64,000 nt of DNA from Solwaraspora sp. WMMA2056. Its GTDB lineage: Bacteria > Actinomycetota > Actinomycetes > Mycobacteriales > Micromonosporaceae. Positions 41,975 through 51,000 of this stretch are shown piece after piece. Below the pieces are notes generated by a model that was not told the origin of the DNA, ran no database searches, and saw only the letters and a list, made by a program, of their open reading frames with translations. How positions within the stretch are numbered: the first letter of the stretch is position 1; the number at the start of each line of letters is the position of its first letter. Made by a program: the position numbers and the translations under genes. The stretch spans positions 6,386,001 to 6,450,000 of the forward strand of contig NZ_CP128360.1 in assembly GCF_030345095.1 (NCBI RefSeq), in the 5' to 3' direction.

Positions 41975-43195
41975 TCAGCCGGGCGCCGGGGCCGGCACCC
42001 GCAGTTCGATCTCCGTGCCCTCGTCGGGCGCGGAGTGGATCCGTACCGTGCCGCCCACCTCGACGATCCGCCCCCGGATCGACTGGCTCACCCCGAGGCG
42101 GCCCTGCGCGGCGGCCTCGGCGAGCCGGCCGGGGGCGATGCCACAGCCGTCGTCCCGGACCGACACGGTAACGGCATCGGGCTCGGCCTCGATGAGCACC
42201 CAGGCGCGGGCGTCGGGTCCGCCGTGGCGCAGCGCGTTGTCCAGGGCCGCGCCGACCGCGGCGGCGACCTCGGCGGCGAGGTGTCCGGGGAGCAGCACCG
42301 GTTCGGCCGGGGCGGCTACCGAGACCCGGGGGGCGGCGTACCCGGCGACCATGGTCCGCAGGTCGGTCGCGGCACCGGACGGTGCGGCGGCGTCCGCCGC
42401 TGGTGCCCCCGCTGGTGCCGTCGGCGGTGCCGTCGGCCGGCTGGTGACCAGGGCCCGCAGCGCCGACTCCTGCTCCCCCGCCAGCCGGGCCAGCTCGCCG
42501 GCTTCGCCGTCGAGATGCGCGCCGCGCCGGGCGACCATCGCGAGCACCTGCAGCACCGAGTCGTGGATGTCGCGGGCCAGCCGTTCCCGTTCCCGGGTCG
42601 CGGCCGCCAGTTCCCGCGTCGCGGCCTCCAGCTCGACCGCCCGCCGCAGCCGCTGCTCGGCAGTGGCGATCAGCCGGGCGACGTGCCCGACCGCGATGCC
42701 GGCCAACAGCATCAGCACCCCGGGCGTCACGGACGACTCGTTGAGCCGGTCCCGTACCGCCAGGTCGGTGGCGGCCAGGACCACGGCGGCGGCGACCCCG
42801 AGCCGGCGGCCACCGGTGACCGCCCAGGCCAGCACCGGGCCGGCCAGCCAGGCGACGGCGATGGTAGGCACCCCGTCGGCGAGCGCCGGCCGGCCGATCA
42901 GCCACGGGCTGACCAGCAGGGTGGCCAGCGCGACGGCCAGGTCGGTGGCGAGCAGCGGCCAGCGACGCAGCTGACGCCGGGGGTACGCCCAGGTCGCGGT
43001 GATTGTCCAGACGATCATCCCGAGCAGTACGGGTGCCGCGAGGAACGGGTGCGCGTAGTCCGCCGCGTTGCGGGCGTAGAGCACCAGCACGTAGCCGAGG
43101 GCGGCGAACCGGAAGACCGCGATCGCCCGCCACAGCGGCACGCTCAGGGTTCCGGTGGGGGCAGGGCTGTGACGCACGTGACGACGATGGCACAC
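41975..43195 (-). CDS. MacS-family sensor histidine kinase
   Basis: 406 residues from GTG 43195; GTG 43177 is equally possible. Residues 20-170 hold about five membrane spans (DUF5931-type sensor region). The HisKA_3 phosphoacceptor is RERLARDIHDSVLQVLAMVA (about 215), followed by an Ala/Pro-rich linker and an HATPase with GAALDNALRHGG and VRDDGCGIAPGRL. The family includes MacS of Streptomyces, which affects development and antibiotic production. Signal unknown. Confidence 0.9.
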   Translation of the reverse strand: MCHRRHVRHSPAPTGTLSVPLWRAIAVFRFAALGYVLVLYARNAADYAHPFLAAPVLLGMIVWTITATWAYPRRQLRRWPLLATDLAVALATLLVSPWLIGRPALADGVPTIAVAWLAGPVLAWAVTGGRRLGVAAAVVLAATDLAVRDRLNESSVTPGVLMLLAGIAVGHVARLIATAEQRLRRAVELEAATRELAAATRERERLARDIHDSVLQVLAMVARRGAHLDGEAGELARLAGEQESALRALVTSRPTAPPTAPAGAPAADAAAPSGAATDLRTMVAGYAAPRVSVAAPAEPVLLPGHLAAEVAAAVGAALDNALRHGGPDARAWVLIEAEPDAVTVSVRDDGCGIAPGRLAEAAAQGRLGVSQSIRGRIVEVGGTVRIHSAPDEGTEIELRVPAPAPG

Positions 43196-43311
43196 CTGAC
43201 CGGGCCGGGGCGGTGTGGGCGGACACGCCGGGTGCGAGATGCAATTCCGAACCGGTCAACGTAGGGTGAGAACGCCGCGAAAGCACCGTACGACCAGCAG
43301 CCGGATGGGCC

Positions 43312-43791
43312 ATGACCGACGCAGATCCCCCATCATCGCGTACGGTCGTGCCTATCGACCCGATGGATCTGCTGAGCGAGACCTTCGACCGGGGTCAGGT
43401 CACTGACCTGCGGCATCACGTGGCATCGTGCGCCACGTCGGCTGGTATGCGCGGGCAGCGCCTGGACGACTTCGTGCTCGCGGTCAACGAGTTGATCACC
43501 AACGCGGTCCGGCACGGCGGCGGCCGGGGGTGGCTGCGGATGTGGCGCGACGCGCAGTCGATGTTCTGCGAGGTCTCCGACAACGGGGCCGGCATCGGCT
43601 CGGACCGGCTGCGCCGCCGGGACCGTCCCGCCCCGAACACCGCCGGCGGCTGGGGGCTGTGGCTGACCGAGCGGCTCACCGACACGATGGCCGTCGCCAC
43701 CGGGCCGGAGGGCACCACGGTACGGATCAGCCTCGGGCTGTCCGACACCGGCGCCGACGCTGACGATCCGGTCAGCCGAACAGGGCGCTGA
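43312..43791 (+). CDS. RsbW-like anti-sigma ATPase
   Basis: 159 residues from ATG 43312. The GHKL fold is seen in LDDFVLAVNELITNAVRHGGGR (N-box about 62), EVSDNGAGIG and GGWGLWLTERLTD. It lies alone, divergent from macS and convergent with the PRPP synthetase gene, without a linked sigma factor or antagonist. The final seven codons derive from a 22-bp duplication shared with the 3' end of the facing gene. Confidence 0.82.
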   Translation: MTDADPPSSRTVVPIDPMDLLSETFDRGQVTDLRHHVASCATSAGMRGQRLDDFVLAVNELITNAVRHGGGRGWLRMWRDAQSMFCEVSDNGAGIGSDRLRRRDRPAPNTAGGWGLWLTERLTDTMAVATGPEGTTVRISLGLSDTGADADDPVSRTGR

Positions 43792-43815
43792 CCTCAGCCG
43801 AACAGGGCGCTGACC
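43772..43815. repeat. 22-bp tandem duplication at two convergent gene ends
   Basis: Exact copies 43772-43793 and 43794-43815. Copy 1 encodes the end and stop of the RsbW-like protein on the plus strand; copy 2 contains the stop and the last codons of the PRPP synthetase on the minus strand. Confidence 0.95.
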
Positions 43816-44732
43816 GATTCGCCGTTGTGGATCCGGCGCATCGCCTCGGCCAGGGCCGGCGCGACCGACAGCACCTGCAGCTTCGGCACCCGCTTGCCCG
43901 CCGGGATCGGCACCGTGTTGGTGCAGACGATCTCCAGTACGCCGTCCTGGCTGCTCAACCGGTCCAACGCCCCGCTGGAGAACAGCCCGTGGGTGCAGGC
44001 GATGCGGATCGACCGGACCTTGAGGTCCCGCAGGTGGTCGATGAGTTCGATCACCGTACTGCCCTTGGCGATCTCGTCGTCGAGGACGATCACGTCGCGG
44101 TCGACGACGTCGCCGATCACCGCGCTGATCTGCACCCGGTCGTCGCTGAACCGCTGCTTGGCGCCGGCCGCGACCGGGGTGCCGAGCATCCGGGCGAACG
44201 CGGCGGCCTCCTTGGCGTTGCCCAGGTCCGGCGAGACGACCACCGTGTCGGTCAGGTCGTGGTTGCGGAAATGCGCGGCCAGCTCCCGCAGCGCGTGCAG
44301 GTGGTCGACGGGCACGCTGAAGAAGCCGTGCACCTGCGGGGAGTGCAGGGTCATCGCCAGCACCCGGTCGGCGCCGGCGGAGACCAGCAGATCGGCGACG
44401 AGCCGGGCACCGATCGAGATCCGCGGGGCGTCCTTCTTGTCGGACCGGGCGTACGCGTAGTGCGGCAGCACCACGGTGATCCGCCCGGCCGAGGCGCCCC
44501 GGGCGGCGTCGAGCATCAGCAACAGCTCCACCAGGTGCTCCTGCACCGGCGGCACCAGCGGCTGGATCAGGAAGACGTCCCGCTCTCGGCAGTTGGCCTG
44601 CAACTGCACCTCGAGGCAGTCGTTGGCGAACCGGGAGACCCGCACCGGGTGCAGCGGTACGTCCAGATGGGTGCAGATCTCCGCAGCCAGCTCGGGGTGG
44701 GCACTGCCACTGAACACCGCGATGTCACGCAC
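43794..44732 (-). CDS. Ribose-phosphate diphosphokinase paralogue
   Basis: 312 residues, normal PRPP synthetase length. Two PRTase-fold halves: RSDKKDAPRISIGARLVADL and LHSPQVHGFF in the first, VVVSPDLGNAKEAAAFARML, then the PRPP loop VIVLDDEIAKGSTVIELIDHL. In standard enzymes this loop reads DDxxxTGGT; here it is DDEIAKGST, so this is a divergent paralogue rather than the main prs gene. It makes or binds PRPP from ribose-5-phosphate and ATP. Confidence 0.88.
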   Translation of the reverse strand: MRDIAVFSGSAHPELAAEICTHLDVPLHPVRVSRFANDCLEVQLQANCRERDVFLIQPLVPPVQEHLVELLLMLDAARGASAGRITVVLPHYAYARSDKKDAPRISIGARLVADLLVSAGADRVLAMTLHSPQVHGFFSVPVDHLHALRELAAHFRNHDLTDTVVVSPDLGNAKEAAAFARMLGTPVAAGAKQRFSDDRVQISAVIGDVVDRDVIVLDDEIAKGSTVIELIDHLRDLKVRSIRIACTHGLFSSGALDRLSSQDGVLEIVCTNTVPIPAGKRVPKLQVLSVAPALAEAMRRIHNGESVSALFG

Positions 44733-44808
44733 CAGGTGATCGTAGGTCAGGCCGGGCGGGCGTGCCCGACGCGACCCCGGGCCGGGCTCGGCCGAGTCGA
44801 TGCCGGGC

Positions 44809-45783
44809 TCAGCCGAGTTGCTTGCGGACGAACTCGATCGACAACTGGTCGAAGTGCGCCCGGCCGCCCTCGTGGCCGTCCCACTCGTACACCTCGATCT
44901 CCTTCGGGCCGGCGTACGCGTGGTAGGCGGCGAAGACCGTCGACGGCGGGCAGGTCTGGTCCATCAGCGCGGCGCTGAACAGCGCCGGGGCGCTCGCCCA
45001 CGGCACCAGGTGGGCGGCGTCGACGTAGTCGACCGTGGCGAACGCCGCCGCCGCCCGTTCCGGCTGGATTCGGCAGAACCGGACCAGTTCGTTGTACGGA
45101 TCCGCGTCGGTGATCGTCACCGCCCGCCGGATCTGGCACAGGAACGGCACCCGGGACACCACCGCGCCGACCCGGTCACCGGCGAGCGCGGCGGCGGCCA
45201 GCGCCAGCCCGCCGCCCTGACTGGTGCCGACCACGGCAAGCCGGGAGCCGTCGACGCCGGGCAGTTCGGGGGCGATCTCCACGGCGCGGGCGGCGTCGGT
45301 GATCAGCCGCCGGTAGTAGTAGCCGGCCGGATCCAGCACGCCCCGGGTCAGGTAGCCGGGGGTCGTCGGCCCGGAGCCGTCCGGTCCGGCGTCCGGGGTG
45401 TCGCCGCCCCGCCACGACCCGCCCTGGCCCCGGGTGTCCATCACCAGGTGGGCGAAGCCGGCACTGGCCCAGAGCAGCCATTCGAGCGGACGGCCACGGC
45501 CGCCGCCGTACCCGATGAACTCGACGACGACCGGCAGTGGCCCGGCGGCGCCCGACGGGACGTTGAGCCAGCCTTTGATCTCCTGACCGGCGAAGCCGGT
45601 GAAGCTCACGTCGTACGTGTCGATCATGCGCAGCGGGGTCGCCACCTGGGTCACGACCGGCGGCGCCGCCATCGACCGGGCGTCGGAGAGCGTGTCGTCC
45701 CAGAACGCGCGCAGATCCGCCGGTGGGGACTGCTCGGGCTGGTAGCGCCGCAGCTCATCGAGGGGAAGATCGAACCAGGCCAT
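44809..45783 (-). CDS. Acetylxylan esterase/cephalosporin-C deacetylase
   Basis: 324 residues from ATG 45783, the usual size of family CE7. Blocks: [53 protein letters not shown] (family marker RGQ), [17 protein letters not shown] with the nucleophilic Ser (about 182), and [11 protein letters not shown] with the catalytic His (about 302). No signal peptide, so it is cytoplasmic. It removes acetyl groups from xylo-oligosaccharides or small acetylated compounds. Confidence 0.95.
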   Translation of the reverse strand: MAWFDLPLDELRRYQPEQSPPADLRAFWDDTLSDARSMAAPPVVTQVATPLRMIDTYDVSFTGFAGQEIKGWLNVPSGAAGPLPVVVEFIGYGGGRGRPLEWLLWASAGFAHLVMDTRGQGGSWRGGDTPDAGPDGSGPTTPGYLTRGVLDPAGYYYRRLITDAARAVEIAPELPGVDGSRLAVVGTSQGGGLALAAAALAGDRVGAVVSRVPFLCQIRRAVTITDADPYNELVRFCRIQPERAAAAFATVDYVDAAHLVPWASAPALFSAALMDQTCPPSTVFAAYHAYAGPKEIEVYEWDGHEGGRAHFDQLSIEFVRKQLG

Positions 45784-45847
45784 GGGCGGCACGCTACCAG
45801 CGCCAGCGGGGCGGGTGGGGTGCGCTGGCCACGGCCATACTGGCGGG

Positions 45848-47380
45848 ATGACCGTGCAGAGCAGCCCGGCCGCCGCCGGACGGTACATCGCCGCCATCGA
45901 CCAGGGCACCACCTCGTCGCGTTGCATCGTGTTCGACGCCGACGGCGCGATCGTCACGATGGCGCAGCGCGAACACCGGCAGATCTTCCCCCGCCCCGGC
46001 TGGGTCGAGCACGACGCCGAGGAGATCTGGGCCAACGTCGAACAGGTCGTCCGGCAGGCCCTCGCCGACGCTGGAGTCACCGCCGGTGGGTTGGCCGCGA
46101 TCGGCATCACCAACCAGCGGGAGACCACCGTGGTGTGGGACAAGGTCACCGGCCGGCCGGTGCACCACGCCATCGTCTGGCAGGACACCCGCACCGGGCC
46201 GCAACTGCACCGCCTCGGCGACGCCTACGGCGAGCAGCGGCTGCGGGAACGCACCGGGCTGCCGCTGGCGACGTACTTCGCCGGGCCGAAGGCGATGTGG
46301 CTGCTCGAACACGTCGACGGGCTGGCCGAGCGGGCACGGCGCGGCGAAGTGCTGTTCGGCACGATGGAATCCTGGCTGATCTGGAAGCTCACCGGCCGGC
46401 ACGTCACCGACGTCACCAACGCCAGCCGCACCCTGCTGATGGACGTGCACACGCTGCGCTGGGACGAGGAGATCCTGTCCGCGGCGGGCATTCCGGCCGC
46501 GATGCTGCCGGAGATCGTTGCGTCGGCCGCGATCTACGGTACGGCGGACGCCGACGTCGCCGGCGGGGCGCTGGCCGGCGTACCGGTGGCCAGCGCCCTC
46601 GGTGACCAGCAGGCAGCCCTGTTCGGGCAGACCTGCTTCCAACCCGGCGAGGCCAAATGCACCTACGGCACCGGCAGTTTCCTGCTGCTCAACACCGGTA
46701 CGAGCGCGGTCACCTCGCAGCACGGGCTGTTGACCACTGTGGCGTACCAGATCGGTGACGCCCCGGCGCACTACGCGCTCGAAGGGGCGATCGCGGTGAC
46801 CGGGTCGCTGGTGCAGTGGCTGCGTGACAACCTGGGCCTGATCTCCAGCGCGGCGCAGGTCGAGGAGCTGGCCCGCAGCGTCGACGACAACGGCGGCTGC
46901 TACATCGTGCCGGCGTTCTCTGGACTGTTCGCCCCGCACTGGCGGGCCGACGCCCGGGGCGTGGTCGCCGGGCTGACCGGCTACATCACCAAGGGCCATC
47001 TGGCCAGGGCGGTGCTGGAAGCCTCGGCGTGGCAGACCCGCGAGGTGGTCGACGCGATGAACGCCGACTCGGACGTGGCGCTGCGCCGGCTGCGGGTCGA
47101 CGGTGGGATGACCGCCAACGGGCTGCTGATGCAGTTCCTCGCCGACGTGCTCGACGTGCCGGTGGTCCGCCCGGCGGTCAGCGAGACGACCTGTCTGGGG
47201 GCGGCGTACGCGGCCGGGCTGGCGGTCGGCTTCTGGCCGGACCTGGACACGTTGCGCGCCCAGTGGCGGGCCGACGCGCAGTGGCGGCCGGCGATGGACC
47301 CGGCGCACCGCGACCGCGAGTACGCCCAGTGGCGCAAGGCCGTCACCCGCACCCTCGACTGGGTCGACGACCCCGACTGA
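45848..47380 (+). CDS. glpK: Glycerol kinase
   Basis: 510 residues from ATG 45848. Landmarks: [17 protein letters not shown] (residues 14-30), [74 protein letters not shown] and [18 protein letters not shown]. It phosphorylates glycerol to glycerol-3-phosphate. No glpF or glpD is adjacent; the gene is on its own and divergent from the esterase gene with about 64 bases between them. Confidence 0.97.
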   Translation: MTVQSSPAAAGRYIAAIDQGTTSSRCIVFDADGAIVTMAQREHRQIFPRPGWVEHDAEEIWANVEQVVRQALADAGVTAGGLAAIGITNQRETTVVWDKVTGRPVHHAIVWQDTRTGPQLHRLGDAYGEQRLRERTGLPLATYFAGPKAMWLLEHVDGLAERARRGEVLFGTMESWLIWKLTGRHVTDVTNASRTLLMDVHTLRWDEEILSAAGIPAAMLPEIVASAAIYGTADADVAGGALAGVPVASALGDQQAALFGQTCFQPGEAKCTYGTGSFLLLNTGTSAVTSQHGLLTTVAYQIGDAPAHYALEGAIAVTGSLVQWLRDNLGLISSAAQVEELARSVDDNGGCYIVPAFSGLFAPHWRADARGVVAGLTGYITKGHLARAVLEASAWQTREVVDAMNADSDVALRRLRVDGGMTANGLLMQFLADVLDVPVVRPAVSETTCLGAAYAAGLAVGFWPDLDTLRAQWRADAQWRPAMDPAHRDREYAQWRKAVTRTLDWVDDPD

Positions 47381-47722
47381 TCCCCCGTCCTTTCTCGGCG
47401 ATCGGCATCCACGCGCCCGCCCCGGAGACAACCATCACCGTCAACCCGACGAGCGGCACACGCGCAGGCGTTGAATCACGCGTCCCACCTCGCACGCCCC
47501 TGCCGAAATCATGATCAACAATCATCACATCGACAGACTTCAGAGTGTTAGTGCGGCACACCTATACAAGATCACCATTCAGTCAACCCCCCATGTGCAC
47601 AAAAGTTAAGATACGACAAGCTCCCAAATTGCCCAATTGTAGACAGTGAACCTTGCTCAGGTGTGCGATACTCCCTTTAGGAGACAAGCCTACAACGCAA
47701 ACAACCAATCGGGAATAACTAG
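47381..47722 (+). other. AT-richer intergenic stretch before foreign cassette
   Basis: About 340 bases. From about 47500 the base composition drops clearly below the surroundings and stays low to about 48530. No gene, tRNA or direct-repeat attachment site is evident. A GATACT box near 47666 could be a -10 for the next gene, with GGAG at 47680 well upstream of its ATG. Confidence 0.5.
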
Positions 47723-48166
47723 ATGATCGGCACAATACCCACACCTCATCGCATAGCCATCAAGCTCATCAAATGGACCCTGGTGAGCCTTCTAATTGGC
47801 ATGCTTCCGGTCCTCTTGAAGGCACTTTTCGTCTTCGCCGACAACCAAGCCTTGACGAAGGCCTCAATACTCGGCAGCGGCGAGCTATTCCTGGTGGCCG
47901 CAGGACTAACCGCCAGTGGAGTCGGGGAGATTGTCTTCGAGCTACACTCTCCCGACAGGCCGATGATAATCAACTTATACGTACAGATCACTCGCGCCGC
48001 AGCAATAATTATATCGATCGTTATCGTTGCCATTGGCGCCGCCGTCTACGGAAGCGCCAATGGAGCCGAGAGCGTGACGGACAACTACATGAATCTTTCC
48101 TGGGGCGTACTTATTGCCGCCTCCCTCTCCAGCCTATCCTGCGTGATTGTCGCCGAACTGAAGTAG
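47723..48166 (+). CDS. Four-span membrane protein of a foreign-looking cassette
   Basis: 147 residues from ATG 47723. Helices at about 17-38, 48-70, 86-108 and 122-144, short loops, no enzyme motif. The codons are unlike those of its neighbours (many ATA, AAC, CTA) and include a TTA leucine codon at 47975, rare in actinomycetes and read by the bldA-type tRNA. It is followed 11 bases later by a second small gene. I do not recognise a family; some membrane proteins of bacterial conflict systems have this size and layout, but this is speculation. Confidence 0.65.
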   Translation: MIGTIPTPHRIAIKLIKWTLVSLLIGMLPVLLKALFVFADNQALTKASILGSGELFLVAAGLTASGVGEIVFELHSPDRPMIINLYVQITRAAAIIISIVIVAIGAAVYGSANGAESVTDNYMNLSWGVLIAASLSSLSCVIVAELK

Positions 48167-48177
48167 GGGAGTCCGAC

Positions 48178-48507
48178 ATGGAGCCATTGATGGCCACGCT
48201 ACTGGCCCTGTCGGCCGCCAGCGTCGCCAACGCCGTCGGCGCGTTCGCCTACTCACTCCGCAAGATGCGGCGCCTAGTTGAACAGCAAAAATACCTCGTG
48301 GTCCCAGCCAAGCAGGTACCTCATGACGTGATCCTTTTTGAGGAGCTACGCACCCAACTGTTAAAGAATGCCCTAGACAACGGCATAGGTCCCAAACAGG
48401 CGGAAGCCGTGGTATCGGCCACCCTCCAATCGCTCACCGAGAACGCCGACCCGACGGAGGATTCAACCCGTCAAGGCCCAACTGAACCGCCCACATCAAA
48501 TCGATAG
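48178..48507 (+). CDS. Small anchored helical protein, cassette partner
   Basis: 109 residues from ATG 48178 behind GTAGGGGAG that overlaps the previous stop. Residues 4-25 are hydrophobic (MATLLALSAASVANAVGAFA), followed by a charged helical region (LRKMRRLVEQQKYLVVP; ELRTQLLKNALDNG) and a polar tail. It has a TTA codon at 48361. The close spacing suggests a two-gene unit with the upstream membrane protein. Not recognised. Confidence 0.65.
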   Translation: MEPLMATLLALSAASVANAVGAFAYSLRKMRRLVEQQKYLVVPAKQVPHDVILFEELRTQLLKNALDNGIGPKQAEAVVSATLQSLTENADPTEDSTRQGPTEPPTSNR

Positions 48508-48529
48508 TTTGCCCGAGAGAAGGTCGATC

Positions 48530-48912
48530 TCGGCCACGTCTCCCGCCGCCACTGGCGCAGCTTGCGGTAGGGCACCTCGTCGACCTCACGGAGGCCGGAT
48601 AACGGGCGTTGCTCGACGAACACTACAAGATGAAGCCGACGGATAGCAGTTCTCCCAGGAACGTTTCCAGCGACACCTGTTGATAGTGGATTGACGGTGC
48701 GCAACCGGCCATCGGAAAATTCACCCAATCGTCGGTGAAGTTGGTCCAGCGACCTGAAAATTGCACCTCTGCCGCTTGCCCGGCCCCGGCGAGTAGACGT
48801 GCTGCTGTCCGGCGCGGCGTTCCAGCTCCCACACGTACGACTCGATCTCGTGGCGGGCCGCCGCGCCGGCCGGCAGCCACAACGGCAGGTCACCACCGAA
48901 CCGTTCGCGATG
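48530..48912 (-). pseudogene. Fused remnant of a threonyl-tRNA synthetase and a methyltransferase
   Basis: Reading the minus strand from 48912, the first part translates to GDLPLWLPAGAAARHEIESY and ELERRAGQQHVYSP, the class II core of ThrRS (normally PLWLPxGAxxRHxxEEYIxELERRAGYQHVYSP). After about 48770 the text switches frame to TDDWVNFPMAG, SIHYQQVSLETFLGELL and, with another frameshift, FVEQRPLSGLREVDEVPYRKL. These match the C-terminal half of the intact methyltransferase encoded head-to-head at 48940. No start, no complete domain. Confidence 0.8.
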
Positions 48913-48939
48913 GACAGCGGCCGGCGGGATGCTGTCGGA

Positions 48940-49635
48940 ATGCCCACCAGCACCGCCTACGAAGACGAGCTCGGCGACCACTTCGCCAGACACGCCGACA
49001 CCAGCCCGTACAACGCCTACGTCGACCGACCGGCGATGCTCGCCCTCGCCGGAGACGTCGACGGGCAGCGAGTTCTCGACGTCGGTTGCGGGGCCGGGCA
49101 CTACGCGACGGAGCTGCTGTCGCGCGGTGCCGAGGTCGTCGGGATCGACGGCAGCGCGACGTTGCTGGCGCACGCCCGACGCAGGTTGGGCGACCGGGCC
49201 GAACTGCACCGGCACGACGTCGAGGATCCGCTGGACTTCATCGACGACACGTCGTTCGACGGGGTGATCTGCGCGTTGATGCTGCACCACGTCGCCAACC
49301 GACGACAGTTGCTCGGCGAGCTACGGCGGGTGCTGCGGCCGGGCGGGTGGCTACTGGCCTCCACGACCCACCCGACCGCCGACTGGCGGCACTTCGGCGG
49401 CTCGTACTTCGCCGACGACTGGGTCGATCTTCCACTGGCCGGCGGGCAGATGTCGATCCACTATCAACGGATGACGCTGGAGACGTTCCTGGGCGAACTG
49501 CTGGACGCCGGCTTGCGCCTGGAGCGGTTCGTCGAACCACGCCCGGTGCCCAGCCTGCGTGACGTCGACGAGGCGGCCTACCACAAGCTGCACCAGTCGC
49601 CGTCCTTCGTCGCCGTCCGACTCCGCCGGCCCTGA
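48940..49635 (+). CDS. Class I SAM-dependent methyltransferase
   Basis: 231 residues from ATG 48940; ATG 48910 is possible. Motif I VLDVGCGAGHYATELL (about 42), then GIDGSATLLAHARRR, FDGVICALMLHHV and LRRVLRPGGWLLASTTHP. The C-terminal part (ADDWVDLPLAGGQMSIHYQR, LRDVDEAAYHKL) matches the degenerate copy at 48530-48765, so this locus once held two related genes. Substrate unknown; the UbiE/Methyltransf_11 family is broad. Confidence 0.9.
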   Translation: MPTSTAYEDELGDHFARHADTSPYNAYVDRPAMLALAGDVDGQRVLDVGCGAGHYATELLSRGAEVVGIDGSATLLAHARRRLGDRAELHRHDVEDPLDFIDDTSFDGVICALMLHHVANRRQLLGELRRVLRPGGWLLASTTHPTADWRHFGGSYFADDWVDLPLAGGQMSIHYQRMTLETFLGELLDAGLRLERFVEPRPVPSLRDVDEAAYHKLHQSPSFVAVRLRRP

Positions 49636-49695
49636 CCGCCAGGCGGTGGTCCGGTGCCCCGCTGGTCGCGGGGCACCGGACGACACCGTCGAGGG

Positions 49696-51000
49696 TCAGG
49701 GGGCGAGGCGGTGCAGGTCGCGCGGGAAGAGCGTGACCTGCCGGATGTTCGGTACGCCGAGCAGCCGGGCCACGAACCGCTCCAACCCGAACGCGAAGCC
49801 GCCGTGCGGTGGCATGCCGTACCGCATCGCGTCCAGATAACCGGCGTACGGGGTCAGGTCGGTCTCGCCCCGCTCGGCGAGCGCGTCGACGTAGTCGCCG
49901 TACCGGTGCAGCCGTTGCCCGCCGCTGACCAGCTCCACGCCCCGGAAGATCAGGTCGATCGCACGCGAGTAGCCGGGCCGGCCCGGGTCCGGGTGGGTGT
50001 AGAACGCCCGGTGCCGGGTCGGGTAGCCCTCGACGAAGACGAAGTCGCTGCCGTGCTCGCGCAGCGCCCACTCCCCCAGCCAGCGTTCGTGCTCCGGGGC
50101 CAGGTCCGGCTCCCCGGTGACGTCCCGGCCGGTCGCCGCGCTGATCATGTCGAGGGCGTCGGCGAAGTGCACGATCACCGGCTCGGCCGGCAACGCCGGC
50201 AGCCGTACGTCGAGCAGCTCCAGCGCCGGCCCGGCGCGCTCGGTGACCGCCGCCAGCATGCCGGCGACGGTGGCGTGGCAGGCGGCGATCACGTCCCGGT
50301 GGTCGTCGACGAAGCCGAGTTCGGCGTCGAGCGACGTGTACGCGGCCAGGTGCCGGGCGGTGTCACTCGGCTCGGCCCGGAACACCGGCCCCACCTCGAA
50401 AACCCGCTCGAAGACACCCACCATGATCTGCTTGTAGAGCTGCGGGGACTGGGCAAGATAGGCCCGGCGGCCGAAGTAGTCCAGGGCGAAGACGTTCGCG
50501 CCGCTCTCGGTCGCCGTACCGACGATCTTCGGGGTGTGGATCTCGACGAACCCCATCGTCGTGAGTGTTTTTCGGAAGCCGGCGACGGTGGCGGCCGCGA
50601 TCCGGTGCGTGGCGGCCAGCTTCGGGTGCCGCAGCGCGACCGGCGCGTGGTCCAGGATCGTCGGCAGGTTCGCCCGCAGGTCCGGCCGATAAAGATCAAA
50701 CGGTACGGGTGCCGCCGGGTCGGACAGCGGCGTGATCGTCGGACCGGTCACCTCCACGCCACCGGGGGCGGCCGGCTGGGCGGTCGCGGTGCCGGTGACG
50801 GCGACGACGGTTTCCTCCGGCAGTTGTTCGAGCTGGGCCCGTACCGCCGGGTCGGTGACGACGACCTGGGCGAGCCCGGCGGCGTCGCGCAGGATCAGGA
50901 AAGCGACGGATTTCAGCAGCCGCCGCCGGTGAATCCAGCCGGCCAGCCGTACGGGCTGGCCAACGTGGGCTGGTAGATGAGCGGAAAGGATGCGTTGCAT
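49696..51000 (-). CDS. Archaeal-type aspartyl-tRNA synthetase (second copy)
   Basis: 434 residues from ATG 51000. The N-terminal OB domain (VRLAGWIHRRRLLKSVAFLIL) and the class II core with FVEIHTPKIVGTATESGANVF, motif 2 VFRAEPSDTARHLAAYTSLD and motif 3 GFAFGLERFVARLLG. It lacks the GAD insertion of the normal bacterial AspRS (about 590 residues), so it is the short archaeal/non-discriminating type and almost certainly an extra enzyme. It charges tRNA-Asp and possibly tRNA-Asn. Translation is controlled by the T-box leader immediately upstream. Confidence 0.93.
   Translation of the reverse strand: MQRILSAHLPAHVGQPVRLAGWIHRRRLLKSVAFLILRDAAGLAQVVVTDPAVRAQLEQLPEETVVAVTGTATAQPAAPGGVEVTGPTITPLSDPAAPVPFDLYRPDLRANLPTILDHAPVALRHPKLAATHRIAAATVAGFRKTLTTMGFVEIHTPKIVGTATESGANVFALDYFGRRAYLAQSPQLYKQIMVGVFERVFEVGPVFRAEPSDTARHLAAYTSLDAELGFVDDHRDVIAACHATVAGMLAAVTERAGPALELLDVRLPALPAEPVIVHFADALDMISAATGRDVTGEPDLAPEHERWLGEWALREHGSDFVFVEGYPTRHRAFYTHPDPGRPGYSRAIDLIFRGVELVSGGQRLHRYGDYVDALAERGETDLTPYAGYLDAMRYGMPPHGGFAFGLERFVARLLGVPNIRQVTLFPRDLHRLAP

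Noticed and set aside
47381-47722. An att site or tRNA remnant flanking the AT-rich cassette
   Set aside because: I looked for tRNA 3'-end sequence and for a direct repeat at the far side (48508-48530) and saw neither, so site-specific integration is not supported.
48721-49290. A 189-codon minus-strand gene opposite the methyltransferase
   Set aside because: Most of it is the shadow of the methyltransferase. Only its C-terminal third has real similarity, which is the ThrRS remnant already reported.
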